Assembly (NCBI GenBank): GCA_947501685.1
Contig: CANMWQ010000004.1
Location: 372,001 to 436,000 of the forward strand
Direction: 5' to 3'
Length of the DNA: 64,000 bases
Source: an uncultured Litoreibacter sp.
GTDB lineage: Bacteria; Pseudomonadota; Alphaproteobacteria; Rhodobacterales; Rhodobacteraceae
Shown here: in pieces, positions 1 through 8,504 of the stretch
Position numbering within the stretch: position 1 is the stretch's first letter
Layout of the letters: each line of letters begins with the position of its first letter
Program-made: the position numbers and the translations under genes
The notes under the pieces: model-generated
Seen by the model: only the letters and a program-made list of their open reading frames with translations
The model's database searches: none
Told to the model about the DNA's origin: nothing

Positions 1-625
1 CCTCCGCGCTCAGACCTGTCGCGGCGCGTTTGACAAAGCCCCGCTTGGATCGCTCCGACAGCAGATGAATGACCTCCGCCACCTTTGAGGTCCCCGTCCC
101 CGGCTCGCCCCAGATCAACACGTCGCTTTGACTGCGCGCCACGGCGCGCACCTGAACGCGCAACCGCTCGGAAGGCTCGGACACACCCAAAAGCAGCCGG
201 GAGGCCACATCGCCGGCCTCAGCCGCCGTCCTGTGATTGCGCGCGGCCAAGACGCCGCGCCGAAACTCCGAGGCCCGCGTGACCACGTCCAGAAACTGCT
301 GTGGCGCGCAGGGTTTTTCGAGGAAATCAAACGCGCCGCCCGACATGCCTTTGACGGCCATCGGGATATCACCTTCGCCAGTCAGCAAGATCACCGGCAG
401 CTCGGGGTCGACGGCCTGACTATGCTCCAAAAGGTGGAAGCCGTCCCGGCCTGGCATCCGAATATCGGTGACCACCACCCCGTCAAACCCGCGGCTGATC
501 ACGTCCTTGGCGACGATGAAAGACCCGGCCAGGATCGGCTCCATATCAGCCAGTTCCAAGGTTTGGCCCAGCGCCTCGCGCACCGCCGCATCATCATCAA
601 CCAGCAAAACCCGAGCCACGTTCAC
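1..625 (-). CDS. dctD: DctD-like sigma-54 response regulator (3' end outside window)
   Basis: Response regulator expected to activate sigma-54 promoters of C4-dicarboxylate transport genes when phosphorylated by the kinase encoded just upstream. The visible 208 or so residues start at a GTG and read VNVARVLLVDDD. They hold a receiver domain with the acidic pocket DDD near residue 9, the phosphoacceptor Asp in VTDIRMPG, and the conserved Lys in FLEKP. The AAA+ domain then begins, with a Walker A-like GEPGTGTSK. The GTG start overlaps the dctB stop as GTGA, so the two genes are translationally coupled. The rest of the AAA+ domain and the Fis-type DNA-binding domain lie beyond base 1. No dctPQM transporter genes are visible. 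The family assignment is secure; the exact substrate is inferred from the neighbour. Confidence 0.88.
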   Translation of the reverse strand, partial: MNVARVLLVDDDAAVREALGQTLELADMEPILAGSFIVAKDVISRGFDGVVVTDIRMPGRDGFHLLEHSQAVDPELPVILLTGEGDIPMAVKGMSGGAFDFLEKPCAPQQFLDVVTRASEFRRGVLAARNHRTAAEAGDVASRLLLGVSEPSERLRVQVRAVARSQSDVLIWGEPGTGTSKVAEVIHLLSERSKRGFVKRAATGLSAE

Positions 626-2367
626 GCCGCCACCTCCGCCGGTTGCTCGCGGGTCAGCTCGATGGTGAATTCGGCCCCACCCTCAGGGTGGTTGCGCCCC
701 CTGATATCGCCGCCGAAGCTTTGCACCAGCCCATAGGAAATCGACAAGCCCAGCCCCATCCCTTCCGAGCGGCCAACCTCTTTGGTGGAGTAGAACGGAT
801 CGAAAATTTTCTCCGCATCCTCCAGCCCCGGCCCAGTGTCGCGCACAGAGACACAGACCGTATCCTCCACCGTGACGCTGAGGCTCAAATGCTTCTCAGG
901 CTGGTCCTCCATCGCGTCCACCGCGTTGCTGATCAGGTTGATCAGCACCTGTTGCAGCCGCACCTCGCCCGCATGCACAAAAATCGGCCCTTCCGGGATC
1001 GCGCGCGTCAGGCGGACGCCTTCATGGCGCAATCTGCTCTCCGACAGGTCCAGCACCGCCTCAATCGCGGCCAGCAGATCCACCTGCCCCAACGGCTCGC
1101 GCTCCTGTCTGGAAAACGCCCGCAGGTTCTTGATGATCCGGCCCATCCGCCGCGCCAGCTCGTTGATCCGGCCAAGATTTTCGCCCGCCACATCCGCCTT
1201 GCCCCGGCGCAGAAACTCCTCGCCATTTTCGGCAAAAGACCGGATCGCCATCAGGGGCTGGTTCAGCTCATGGCTGATGCCCGCCGACATCTGCCCCAGC
1301 GCCGACAGCTTGCTGGCCTGCAACAGCTCTTGCTGGGCCTGCTCAAGAGCGGCGGTGCGTTTGGCCACCCGCGCCTCAAGCCGCGCATTGGCCTCCTCCT
1401 CCACCGCGATGCGTTGCAAGAACCCGCGCCGCCGTTCCGACAGGATCAAGATCGCAGCCCCCAGAATTAGGCCCAACGCGCCTGCCACCAAGGCTTGAAA
1501 CAGCGCCAACTGCTCGGCCTCCCGACTATCGGCGAGGATCTCGCCTTGCAGGTTCATCAAAGGCAGCGGCTGGGTGACATGCAGCGCCCGGGTTGGCAGG
1601 TATAACAGCTCGTCCTGCGCCCAGATCTCCGCCCCCGCCCAGATATTCGAGCGGAACGGGAAGAACGGCGTCAGCTGCGCAGCAGAGGGCTGGGAGGCGA
1701 TCTGGCCCGGCGCCCGCAACAGGTTGAATGGCTCGCGGCTGCGGTACAAAAGCTCGGTGCGGTTCGACACGAACACCACACCCGAGGCATCGGTGAAAAA
1801 CACCACCGTCGGCGAGGCGCGCCAGTCGGTCTCCACCGCCTCAAGGTCCAGCGACACGGCCACCGCGCCTGCAAATTTGCGGTCCATCCCAAAGATCGGC
1901 GCGGCAAAGGTAAAGGACCGCACGCCCGTCCCCTCGATCTGGGCATGAAGCGAGCCGAGCCCGCCCTGACTGGCCCGCTCGAAAAACGCGGTTTGGCCCA
2001 GATCGCGCGGCGTTACGTTTTCAAACGGATGCGATTGCGCCACCACCGCGCCGCGCTGGTTCAGCAAGACAATCTCAAGCGAGCCCGTCTTATCCGCCGC
2101 ACTCAACAGCACATCCTGCGCCTTTTGCACATCGCCGCTGCCCCCCGTCACAAGCGGCACCAGTGAGGGGTGATCGGCCAGCAGCACCGCCAGCTCCCGG
2201 TAGCTTTGCAACTGGCTGACCAACCGGTCCGAGGCCAGTGACAGATCGGCCTGCGCGCGCTGCTCCAACTGGCCAAGCGCGGCCCCCAATGCGACCCACC
2301 ACACCACCACGCCAAAGGCGGCAACGGCGGCAAGATAGGCGCAGATGGCAATCAGTCGAGGGCGCAT
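622..2367 (-). CDS. dctB: DctB-like membrane sensor histidine kinase
   Basis: Sensor kinase of the DctB type, 581 aa, expected to sense periplasmic C4-dicarboxylates and phosphorylate DctD. An N-terminal membrane helix (LIAICAYLAAVAAF) is followed by an extracytoplasmic sensor region of about 250 residues of the double-Cache type. A second helix (VAGALGLILGAAILI) and a coiled coil lead to the HisKA box with the phospho-His in AGISHELNQPL. The HATPase domain carries an N box around NLISNAVDA and DTGPGL. I chose the ATG at 2367 because it has a GGAG about 8 bases upstream and leaves a short cytoplasmic N terminus. An ATG at 2397 would add ten residues but has a poor ribosome site. The stop overlaps the dctD GTG. 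Confidence 0.88.
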   Translation of the reverse strand: MRPRLIAICAYLAAVAAFGVVVWWVALGAALGQLEQRAQADLSLASDRLVSQLQSYRELAVLLADHPSLVPLVTGGSGDVQKAQDVLLSAADKTGSLEIVLLNQRGAVVAQSHPFENVTPRDLGQTAFFERASQGGLGSLHAQIEGTGVRSFTFAAPIFGMDRKFAGAVAVSLDLEAVETDWRASPTVVFFTDASGVVFVSNRTELLYRSREPFNLLRAPGQIASQPSAAQLTPFFPFRSNIWAGAEIWAQDELLYLPTRALHVTQPLPLMNLQGEILADSREAEQLALFQALVAGALGLILGAAILILSERRRGFLQRIAVEEEANARLEARVAKRTAALEQAQQELLQASKLSALGQMSAGISHELNQPLMAIRSFAENGEEFLRRGKADVAGENLGRINELARRMGRIIKNLRAFSRQEREPLGQVDLLAAIEAVLDLSESRLRHEGVRLTRAIPEGPIFVHAGEVRLQQVLINLISNAVDAMEDQPEKHLSLSVTVEDTVCVSVRDTGPGLEDAEKIFDPFYSTKEVGRSEGMGLGLSISYGLVQSFGGDIRGRNHPEGGAEFTIELTREQPAEVAA

Positions 2368-2444
2368 GAACCGGGCTCCAAATTCGGCCCCTACCATATT
2401 CAGAGCCCCCTTGCCTTGACCATCCCCATTTCACATAACGGCGC

Positions 2445-3605
2445 ATGATCCGCGTCACCCAGCCCCCCACCGAGCCACAGTTTGTGCAAGACCCCTACCC
2501 GTTTTACGACCATATCCGGCCCCTCGCCCCGCTGGTCTGGTGGGAAGACTACGCCATGCCCGTCAGCGCTCGCCACGACGTGGTCGCGGGCCTGTTAAGG
2601 GACCGCCGCTTTGGCCGCGAGACCCCGCTGGGCCTGGACATCCCCAAGCATCTGGCCCCGTTCTACGCGGTCGAGGCCCATTCGATGCTGGAGCTGGAAC
2701 CGCCCCGCCACACCCGCCTGCGCGGCCTCGTTCTGCGCGCCTTCACCTCGCGCCGCATCGCCGCCCTTGAGCCCGAGATCATCGCGCTCTGCCACAGCCT
2801 CATCGACGCCTTCTCCGAGACCGCGTTTGACCTGCTCGACGCCTATGCCAACAAGCTGCCGGTGATCATCATCGCCCGCCTGCTCGGCGTCCCGGAGGAC
2901 ATGGCCCCGCAGCTTCTGGCATGGTCCAATGCCATGGTCGGCATGTACCAAGCGGGCCGCAGCAAGCAGATGGAGACCGCCGCCGTGGAGGCCACCGAAA
3001 GCTTCTGCGCCTTCCTACGCGACTATATCACCGAGCGCCGAAGCGTGCCGCGCGACGACCTGATCACGCATCTGATTGCCGCTGAGCAAGACGGTGAAAC
3101 CCTGACCACAGAGGAGCTGATCAGCACCTGCATCCTGTTGCTGAATGCGGGCCATGAGGCCACGGTGCATACTCTGGGAAACGCCGCCCGCACCTGCCTG
3201 ATGCAAGGGCTCACCCCCAGCGCCGAACAGCCCTTTGTCGAAGAAGCGCTGCGCCACGACCCGCCGCTGCACATGTTCACCCGCTTCGCGATGGAGGACC
3301 TCTCCCTCCACGGCCACAGCTTTAGAAAGGGCGATCAGATCGGATTGCTTCTGGCCGCTGCCAACCGCGACCCGAAGGTCTATTCCGACCCCGCCCGCTT
3401 CGACCCGCAGCGCGGAGCCAAGCCCCATACCAGCTTTGGCGGCGGCATCCATTTCTGCGTCGGGGCGCCGCTGGCCCGCATGGAAATCGCCCATGCGCTG
3501 CCCATTCTTTGGGCCCGCTGCCCCGGCTTAAAACTCGCCGAACCCCCAAAATACGCCGATATCTACCATTTCCACGGGCTCGAACGGCTGATGGTGGCGC
3601 GCTAG
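2445..3605 (+). CDS. Cytochrome P450
   Basis: Soluble bacterial class I cytochrome P450 of 386 aa, a normal length for the family. The heme-binding loop FGGGIHFCVGAPLAR near residue 330 supplies the cysteine thiolate. The I-helix oxygen-activation motif reads AGHEAT, where AGHETT or AGxDTT is usual. The K-helix ExxR is seen as EEALR. There is no adjacent ferredoxin or ferredoxin reductase, so the redox partner must be encoded elsewhere and the substrate cannot be inferred. It is divergent from dctB with only about 75 bases between the starts, so the two promoters are back to back or overlapping. Confidence 0.92.
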   Translation: MIRVTQPPTEPQFVQDPYPFYDHIRPLAPLVWWEDYAMPVSARHDVVAGLLRDRRFGRETPLGLDIPKHLAPFYAVEAHSMLELEPPRHTRLRGLVLRAFTSRRIAALEPEIIALCHSLIDAFSETAFDLLDAYANKLPVIIIARLLGVPEDMAPQLLAWSNAMVGMYQAGRSKQMETAAVEATESFCAFLRDYITERRSVPRDDLITHLIAAEQDGETLTTEELISTCILLLNAGHEATVHTLGNAARTCLMQGLTPSAEQPFVEEALRHDPPLHMFTRFAMEDLSLHGHSFRKGDQIGLLLAAANRDPKVYSDPARFDPQRGAKPHTSFGGGIHFCVGAPLARMEIAHALPILWARCPGLKLAEPPKYADIYHFHGLERLMVAR

Positions 3606-3660
3606 CGCCCCTGCCATCACTGCTTCAAAAATACTCAAAAACCCGACCTGACCAACCCGC

Positions 3661-4731
3661 TCAGGCGGCAAACACGAAACACCTGTCGCGCCGCATGGTC
3701 AGCCACAGAACCGTGCCGGGCTTGGGCAAAAACACCGCAGGCACCGTCGCTGAAAGCACGGACCCGTCAAAATCCATCTCGAACTCCACCAGGCTTTCGC
3801 GCCCCATAAACCGCGCGCGCTTGACGGTGCCACGTGCCGGCGTGCCTTCCGAGGGCGTCGGGTTCGGCCCACGGCCCTGACGGTCAAAATCTATGCGCAA
3901 ATGCTGCGGGCGGATGATGATCTCGACAGGTTGGCCATCCGCAAAACCCGGCGTCAGGAATTGGCCGAAGGGCGTCTCCGTCAAGGCGCCGTTGCTGGTG
4001 CCTCGGATGACGTTGATGTCGCTGAAAAACGCCGCCGCCGCCTTGTCGACCGGCGCATTGTAGATGTTATACGGGTTGCCTTGCTGCACGATGCGGCCGC
4101 CGCGCATCAGCGCGATCTCGTCGCCCATCCGCATCGCCTCATCCGGCTCATGGGTCACCAAAAGCACCGCCGTGCCTTCCTCTTTCAGCACCGACAGCGT
4201 CTCGTCGCGGATGCCGTCGCGCAGGCGGTTGTCGAGGCCGGAGAACGGCTCGTCCATCAGCATCACCTTGGGCCGGGTGGCAATCGCGCGCGCCAGCGCG
4301 ACCCGCTGCTGCTCCCCGCCTGACAACTGATGCGGGTAGACATCTGAAAATCCCGCCATATCGACGCGGCCCAAAAGCTGGCTGACGCGATCCGCCACCT
4401 CCTGCTTTGACCCTTTGATCCCAAAGGCCACGTTTTGCGCGACGCTCAAATGCGGAAACAGTGCGAAATCCTGAAACATCAACCCGATGGGCCGGTCCTC
4501 CGGCAGGTCGCGATGCGACGGCCCGCAGACCATGGTGCCATCAACCCAGATCTCTCCGCTGGTTTGCTGCTCGACGCCCGCAATCATCCGCAAAGTGGTG
4601 GATTTGCCGCAGCCCGACGGGCCCAAAAGGCAGGTCACCTGCCCTGGAGCCACGCGCAGAGACAATGCGTCCACGACGCGCTGGCCGCCGTAAGCCATGG
4701 TCAGGTTTTTCAGCTCTAGCCTTGGTGTCAC
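3661..4731 (-). CDS. ABC transporter ATP-binding protein, FbpC/PotA type
   Basis: ATPase subunit of an importer of the iron(III)/polyamine/sulfate class, 356 aa. Walker A is GPSGCGKST, the signature is LSGGEQQRVALARA, Walker B is VMLMDEP and the H-loop is VTHEPDEA. The last 110 or so residues form a TOBE-like regulatory domain. The start is a GTG at 4731. The usual binding-protein and permease genes are absent on both sides, so this is an orphan ATPase in this window. It follows the symporter gene on the same strand after 60 bases that contain a perfect small stem-loop. The substrate is not decidable from the sequence. Confidence 0.85.
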   Translation of the reverse strand: MTPRLELKNLTMAYGGQRVVDALSLRVAPGQVTCLLGPSGCGKSTTLRMIAGVEQQTSGEIWVDGTMVCGPSHRDLPEDRPIGLMFQDFALFPHLSVAQNVAFGIKGSKQEVADRVSQLLGRVDMAGFSDVYPHQLSGGEQQRVALARAIATRPKVMLMDEPFSGLDNRLRDGIRDETLSVLKEEGTAVLLVTHEPDEAMRMGDEIALMRGGRIVQQGNPYNIYNAPVDKAAAAFFSDINVIRGTSNGALTETPFGQFLTPGFADGQPVEIIIRPQHLRIDFDRQGRGPNPTPSEGTPARGTVKRARFMGRESLVEFEMDFDGSVLSATVPAVFLPKPGTVLWLTMRRDRCFVFAA

Positions 4732-4749
4732 TGACGCGCCGCCCTCTAA

Positions 4750-4768
4750 TCCGATTAAAACAATCGGA
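4750..4768. repeat. Stem-loop between symporter gene and ABC ATPase gene
   Basis: Perfect 7-bp inverted repeat TCCGATT / AATCGGA with a 5-base loop. It lies 24 bases downstream of the symporter stop and just upstream of the GTG of the ATPase gene on the minus strand. It could be a weak terminator or an operator. No T-tract follows it on either strand, so intrinsic termination is not well supported. Confidence 0.4.
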
Positions 4769-4791
4769 AATCCCGGCTTTGCCTAGCAGCC

Positions 4792-6168
4792 CTATCTCGA
4801 ACGGGCAACCCTCTGCGAGCCGCCGAGCACGGCGGCAAACCCGACCAGCAGCACGGCGACGCAGATCACCAAGAGCTGCTCATATTTATGCGCCTCGGGC
4901 AGCAGCGCTGCCACGCTGGGCCAGTCCCGCGCAAAATAGGCAAAGGCACCCGCAATCGCCGCGCCAAAGGCGGTCAGATAGGCCCAAGAAGCAATGCGCC
5001 GGTCCAGCATGAAGCTGGCCACCATCACTGGGGTCAGGAACATTGAGGCCGTGCCGCTGACCGCCACCGCGTCAAACAGCGTGGCATTGCCCCACAGCGT
5101 CAACGCGCCGCCGAGCGCCATGAAGACCACCATTACGATGCGCCCACCGGTCAGGCTGCGCGGGGCCCAGGACAGCTCCTCAACCACCAGCCGCGCAGCG
5201 GAGCTGAGTGCCGAATCCAGTGTCGACAGCGCTGAGACCAGCAAGGAGACCATGAGCAAAATGAACACCCATGTCGGGAACATCACCGCCCATGTGCCCA
5301 AAAGCTGGCCTTCATACGCAGCCCCCATGATCGCCGCCTGAATGCCGAAAAAGCCAAAGGCGATGATGCAGAGCGTGGACAGCCAGAAAGCGTGGATGAA
5401 AGCGCGGTGCGTGGTGCATTTGTCCGCCACAAAGCCGCGATCCATCATCACCGGGTCATGCGCGGGGTAGGAGAACACCTGCAACAACGCCACTGCCAGC
5501 AACACCCAGCCGGGCCGCACGCCGCTGGCGCCCTCCGATTGCAAAACCGCCTGCAAAGAGAACTCAGGCAGCGCGATCAGGTACAAAAACGCGATCCCGA
5601 AGATCACCAGAAAGACCAGCATCTGCACCACATCCGTGCGCAACGCCGCCGACAGCCCGCCCCATGCCGAATAGGCCAGCCCCAGCACCGCCACGATGAT
5701 GATGGCCGCCGTGCCTGCGCCTGCGACCTCCGGCATCACCGCCGAGAAAATCAGCCCGACCACCAGCAAATTGGCGAACACCTCGGACAAAAGCCGCAGC
5801 GCGATGACCAGATTGTAGCTGCGCGTGCCCATGCCGCCAAACTGCGCCCCCAGCCAGTCCTGCACCGAGGACGCCCCGCGCAATCTAAGCTGCGCGATAA
5901 TGTAGCCGCCACTGAGGAAGGACAGGTAATAGGCCGCATAGGCCAAGGTGCCGGGGAAGCCGTAAAAATAGCCCAGAATAGCCGAATTCATCAACGAACG
6001 GGCGAAAATCCACGTGGTCACCTGGCTCAGCACCAGCACCATCAGGCCAGGTGCCTGCCCGCTGATCTGGCCGGAGTAAAACCCCTCCACCCCTGCGCGG
6101 CGTGGGGCCACGAGGAATGAGACAACGATAATCGCGGCGAAAGCGCCGATGATTGAGAGGCTGATCAT
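4792..6168 (-). CDS. Sodium:solute symporter family protein
   Basis: Polytopic inner-membrane transporter of 458 aa in the SSS (SLC5-like) family, with about 13 hydrophobic segments. Family hallmarks include the discontinuous first helix region around SQVTTWIFARS, the run AYSAWGGLSAALRTDVVQ typical of SSS helix 5-6, and the sodium-site region SALSTLDSALSS. I chose the ATG at 6168 (MISLSIIGAF) because the hydrophobic first helix begins there. Upstream in-frame codons would add a charged leader of poor quality. The substrate is unknown: no catabolic gene adjoins it except the SDR upstream on the same strand. Confidence 0.85.
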   Translation of the reverse strand: MISLSIIGAFAAIIVVSFLVAPRRAGVEGFYSGQISGQAPGLMVLVLSQVTTWIFARSLMNSAILGYFYGFPGTLAYAAYYLSFLSGGYIIAQLRLRGASSVQDWLGAQFGGMGTRSYNLVIALRLLSEVFANLLVVGLIFSAVMPEVAGAGTAAIIIVAVLGLAYSAWGGLSAALRTDVVQMLVFLVIFGIAFLYLIALPEFSLQAVLQSEGASGVRPGWVLLAVALLQVFSYPAHDPVMMDRGFVADKCTTHRAFIHAFWLSTLCIIAFGFFGIQAAIMGAAYEGQLLGTWAVMFPTWVFILLMVSLLVSALSTLDSALSSAARLVVEELSWAPRSLTGGRIVMVVFMALGGALTLWGNATLFDAVAVSGTASMFLTPVMVASFMLDRRIASWAYLTAFGAAIAGAFAYFARDWPSVAALLPEAHKYEQLLVICVAVLLVGFAAVLGGSQRVARSR

Positions 6169-6239
6169 GTGAGGGGATCCGTTGGTTGGGGCATTGCTCC
6201 GCCGATTTACCCCAAGCAAAACCACTGCGCGACCCCCAA

Positions 6240-6259
6240 ACGTCTGCTGACGCAGATGT
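6240..6259 (-). terminator. Possible weak terminator hairpin after the SDR gene
   Basis: Imperfect 8-bp stem (ACATCTGC / GCAGACGT, one mismatch) with a GTCA loop, followed on the minus strand by TTTGGGG. It lies about 25 bases after the SDR stop and about 70 bases before the symporter start. The T-run is short. Confidence 0.3.
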
Positions 6260-6282
6260 GAGCAGGCCGCGCAGCGTTCGGC

Positions 6283-7062
6283 TTAAATCGTCGCGTTCGT
6301 CGCCCCACCATCCAAGAGCACGTTCTGGCCCACGATGAAGCCCGCATGCTGCGAGCACAGGAAGGCGCAGGTTGCGCCAAATTCTTGCCGCGTGCCGTAC
6401 CGCCGGGCGGGGATGGTGGCCTCGCGCTGCGCCTGCGCCTCCTCGATGGAGATATTCTGCGCCCGGCTCACACCGCCATCGAGCTGCGTGGCCCGATCCG
6501 TGGCATGAATGCCCGGCATCAGGTTATTGATCGTCACGCCCGATGGGGCCACCTGCCGCGCGGTGCCTGCGACATAACCCGTCAACCCGGTGCGCGCGGC
6601 ATTGGACAGCCCCAAGGCGGGGATCGGCGCTTTGACCGATTGCGAGGTGATGTTGACCACCCGGCCCCAGCCCCGTTCCATCATGCCCGGCAGGCAGGCT
6701 TTCATCAGCGCAATCGGCGTCAGCATGTTTGCGTCAAGGGCCGCAATAAAGTCGTCGCGATCCCAATCCGACCACAGCCCCGGAGGCGGCCCGCCCGCGT
6801 TGGTGACCAGAATATCTATCGCGCCCGCGGCCTCCAAAACCTCCGCTTGGCCCTCAGGGGTGGTCACATCGGCGGCCACGCCGGTGATCTCTACGTCGAA
6901 CCGGCCTTTCAGGTCCGCCACGGCCGCGTCCAACGAGGCCTGCGTGCGCCCGTTCATCACCAAATGCACGCCTGCTTCGGCCAAAGCCTCCGCGCAGCCC
7001 AGCCCCAGGCCTTTGCTCGAGGCACATACCAAGGCGCGTTTGCCCGCAATTCCCAAATCCAT
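6283..7062 (-). CDS. SDR-family protein with degenerate catalytic tetrad
   Basis: Rossmann-fold short-chain dehydrogenase-like protein of 259 aa. The N-terminal cofactor loop reads CASSKGLGLG, an imperfect TGxxxGxG, and the NAG motif is present as VTNAGGPP. In the catalytic region, the Ser is present in ITSQS, but the expected YxxxK is replaced by LSNAAR, so both Tyr and Lys are missing. The C-terminal cofactor-site segment INNLMPG is normal. This matches a known SDR side branch, often labelled beta-ketoacyl-ACP reductase-like, that lacks a perfect tetrad, so a standard reductase activity should not be assumed. A good AGGAG lies upstream of the ATG. It precedes the symporter gene on the same strand. 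Confidence 0.85.
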   Translation of the reverse strand: MDLGIAGKRALVCASSKGLGLGCAEALAEAGVHLVMNGRTQASLDAAVADLKGRFDVEITGVAADVTTPEGQAEVLEAAGAIDILVTNAGGPPPGLWSDWDRDDFIAALDANMLTPIALMKACLPGMMERGWGRVVNITSQSVKAPIPALGLSNAARTGLTGYVAGTARQVAPSGVTINNLMPGIHATDRATQLDGGVSRAQNISIEEAQAQREATIPARRYGTRQEFGATCAFLCSQHAGFIVGQNVLLDGGATNATI

Positions 7063-7412
7063 GTCAGACGTCTCCTAGCTTGTGTTTCGACATGCGTAGC
7101 ATCCCGCAGCGCCGATGCGAAAGCGCGGTTTTGCGATTCGCCTGCAAAGCACTGGTCCGGGCGGGGTGTCGGGCCGGTTATCCAGCAAACTCAGACAATC
7201 CCCAGCCAGACCCGCCTTTGTTTCCCAATCGAAGCCCTTCTCGCAGAAATGCCCCAAAGACGCCGCCTTAGGTGACCGTTTTTGATCACATCCGCCCCGT
7301 AGATTGTTTGTGTGCTGCGACGGAGCGCGCCAGCGACACAGCCTGGGGAAGGGTCTGCTCGTCCGCTGGCGCGCTTCCGCGCGGCGCATTGTTATGTAGT
7401 GAGCTGTCAAAA
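7063..7412. other. 350-bp intergenic region with a GC-rich hairpin
   Basis: No credible reading frame was found between the divergent SDR and Hint-protein genes. It must hold both promoters, but no convincing -35/-10 pair was recognised. The only clear structure is the long inverted repeat at 7322-7377. Confidence 0.5.
7322..7377 (+). repeat. Long GC-rich inverted repeat upstream of the Hint-protein gene
   Basis: The 12-bp perfect arms AGCGCGCCAGCG (7324-7335) and CGCTGGCGCGCT (7364-7375) extend to 14 bp with one G-T pair. The loop is 28 bases. The structure ends 35 bases before the ATG at 7413, so it would form a very stable hairpin in the 5' leader. No T-tract follows. It could be a leader element, the 3' stem of a small RNA or an operator. 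Confidence 0.6.
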
Positions 7413-8444
7413 ATGTCCCACCTGCCCGCACCCGAACATCACGCCATGCACACGCTCGCCGTGTTCGACGCAGACCTGTTTCGCGTCACGCTAGGCGTGC
7501 ATCACGGCGACGCGGTTGGCGGCCTCGCACCGCCCTGCCTGGGCGACACCTACAGTTTGGCCGCCCATGCCCAGCCAACCACGCTGGCGCTGCGCCAGAC
7601 ATCGGCCAAAAGCCGCAAACCCATCTTCAGCACTCTGCCCGGCAGCATGGCGGAGCCCGCGGGCATCACCGCCACCCTGTCCGCACGGCTGACCTTCATG
7701 ACCCAGATCGGCGTCCCGCTGGAGGCTTACGTGATCGCCTGCACGGTGATCACCCGTGACCGCCCCGCGCCGCGTTACTACCTTTACGCCACCACCCCGA
7801 TCGAGCCCGCGACGCCTTACACGCTGATCAAATTGGAGGCCGATCCCACCGACCTGCCCGGCACGCAGCTGGGCGGTCTGTCCTTTGGCCGCGGGACCCG
7901 CATGACCCTCGCCAGCGGCGCGCAGCGCTGTGTCGAAGAGCTCAGCCCCGGCATCCGCCTTTTGACCCGCGATAACGGGCCGCAGCCGATCAAATGGGTT
8001 GGCAAACGCACGGTTCGCGCCGTGGGCGCCTTCGCCCCGGTGGTGATCGAGCAAAACGCGCTGGGCAACTCGCAAGAGCTGATGCTCAGCCAGCAACACC
8101 GAATGATGATCTCTGACTGGCGGGCTGAGGTTATGATCGGCTCCAAAGATGTGCTTATCCGCGCCGCCGATCTGGTCAATGACGACACGATCTACATTCG
8201 CTCAGGCGGCTTTGCGGAATACACGCAGCTGGTCTTTGACGACCATCAGGTCATCTACGCCGAAGGCATACCCACAGAAAGCCTGTTCATGGCCCCGGAG
8301 CGTCTAGCCGAGCTGCCCGCAGATGTGGCCCGCGAGGTTTTGCAGGTCTTTCCCGACCTGCTTGGCGCAACCCCGAAGCCCAGCCGCATCTCGCTGGAGA
8401 CTGCAGACGCGGTCAACCTGCTGCGCCAATCCGGACGGCTTTAG
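7413..8444 (+). CDS. Hint-domain (Hint_2-like) protein lacking the nucleophilic cysteine
   Basis: Protein of 343 aa resembling the Hint-domain proteins that are abundant in Roseobacter genomes. The N-terminal 150 residues are family-specific (LAVFDADLFRVTLG). The Hint fold follows, with GTRMTLASGA, LLTRDNGPQPIKWVG, LSQQHRMM and DDHQVIYAEG. In self-splicing or self-cleaving Hint domains the first residue is Cys; here the matching position is Ser (LSFGRGTRM, about residue 157). Autoprocessing is therefore doubtful unless Ser substitutes. The start at 7413 (MSHLPAPEHH) fits the family N terminus better than an in-frame start 141 bases upstream. That start would run through the hairpin. Biological role unknown. 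Confidence 0.72.
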   Translation: MSHLPAPEHHAMHTLAVFDADLFRVTLGVHHGDAVGGLAPPCLGDTYSLAAHAQPTTLALRQTSAKSRKPIFSTLPGSMAEPAGITATLSARLTFMTQIGVPLEAYVIACTVITRDRPAPRYYLYATTPIEPATPYTLIKLEADPTDLPGTQLGGLSFGRGTRMTLASGAQRCVEELSPGIRLLTRDNGPQPIKWVGKRTVRAVGAFAPVVIEQNALGNSQELMLSQQHRMMISDWRAEVMIGSKDVLIRAADLVNDDTIYIRSGGFAEYTQLVFDDHQVIYAEGIPTESLFMAPERLAELPADVAREVLQVFPDLLGATPKPSRISLETADAVNLLRQSGRL

Positions 8445-8504
8445 CCCGGCACGCACCCTGCTGCGCGATTGCACTGCCCACCGGGTGTCTCTATATGCGG
8501 CCCC

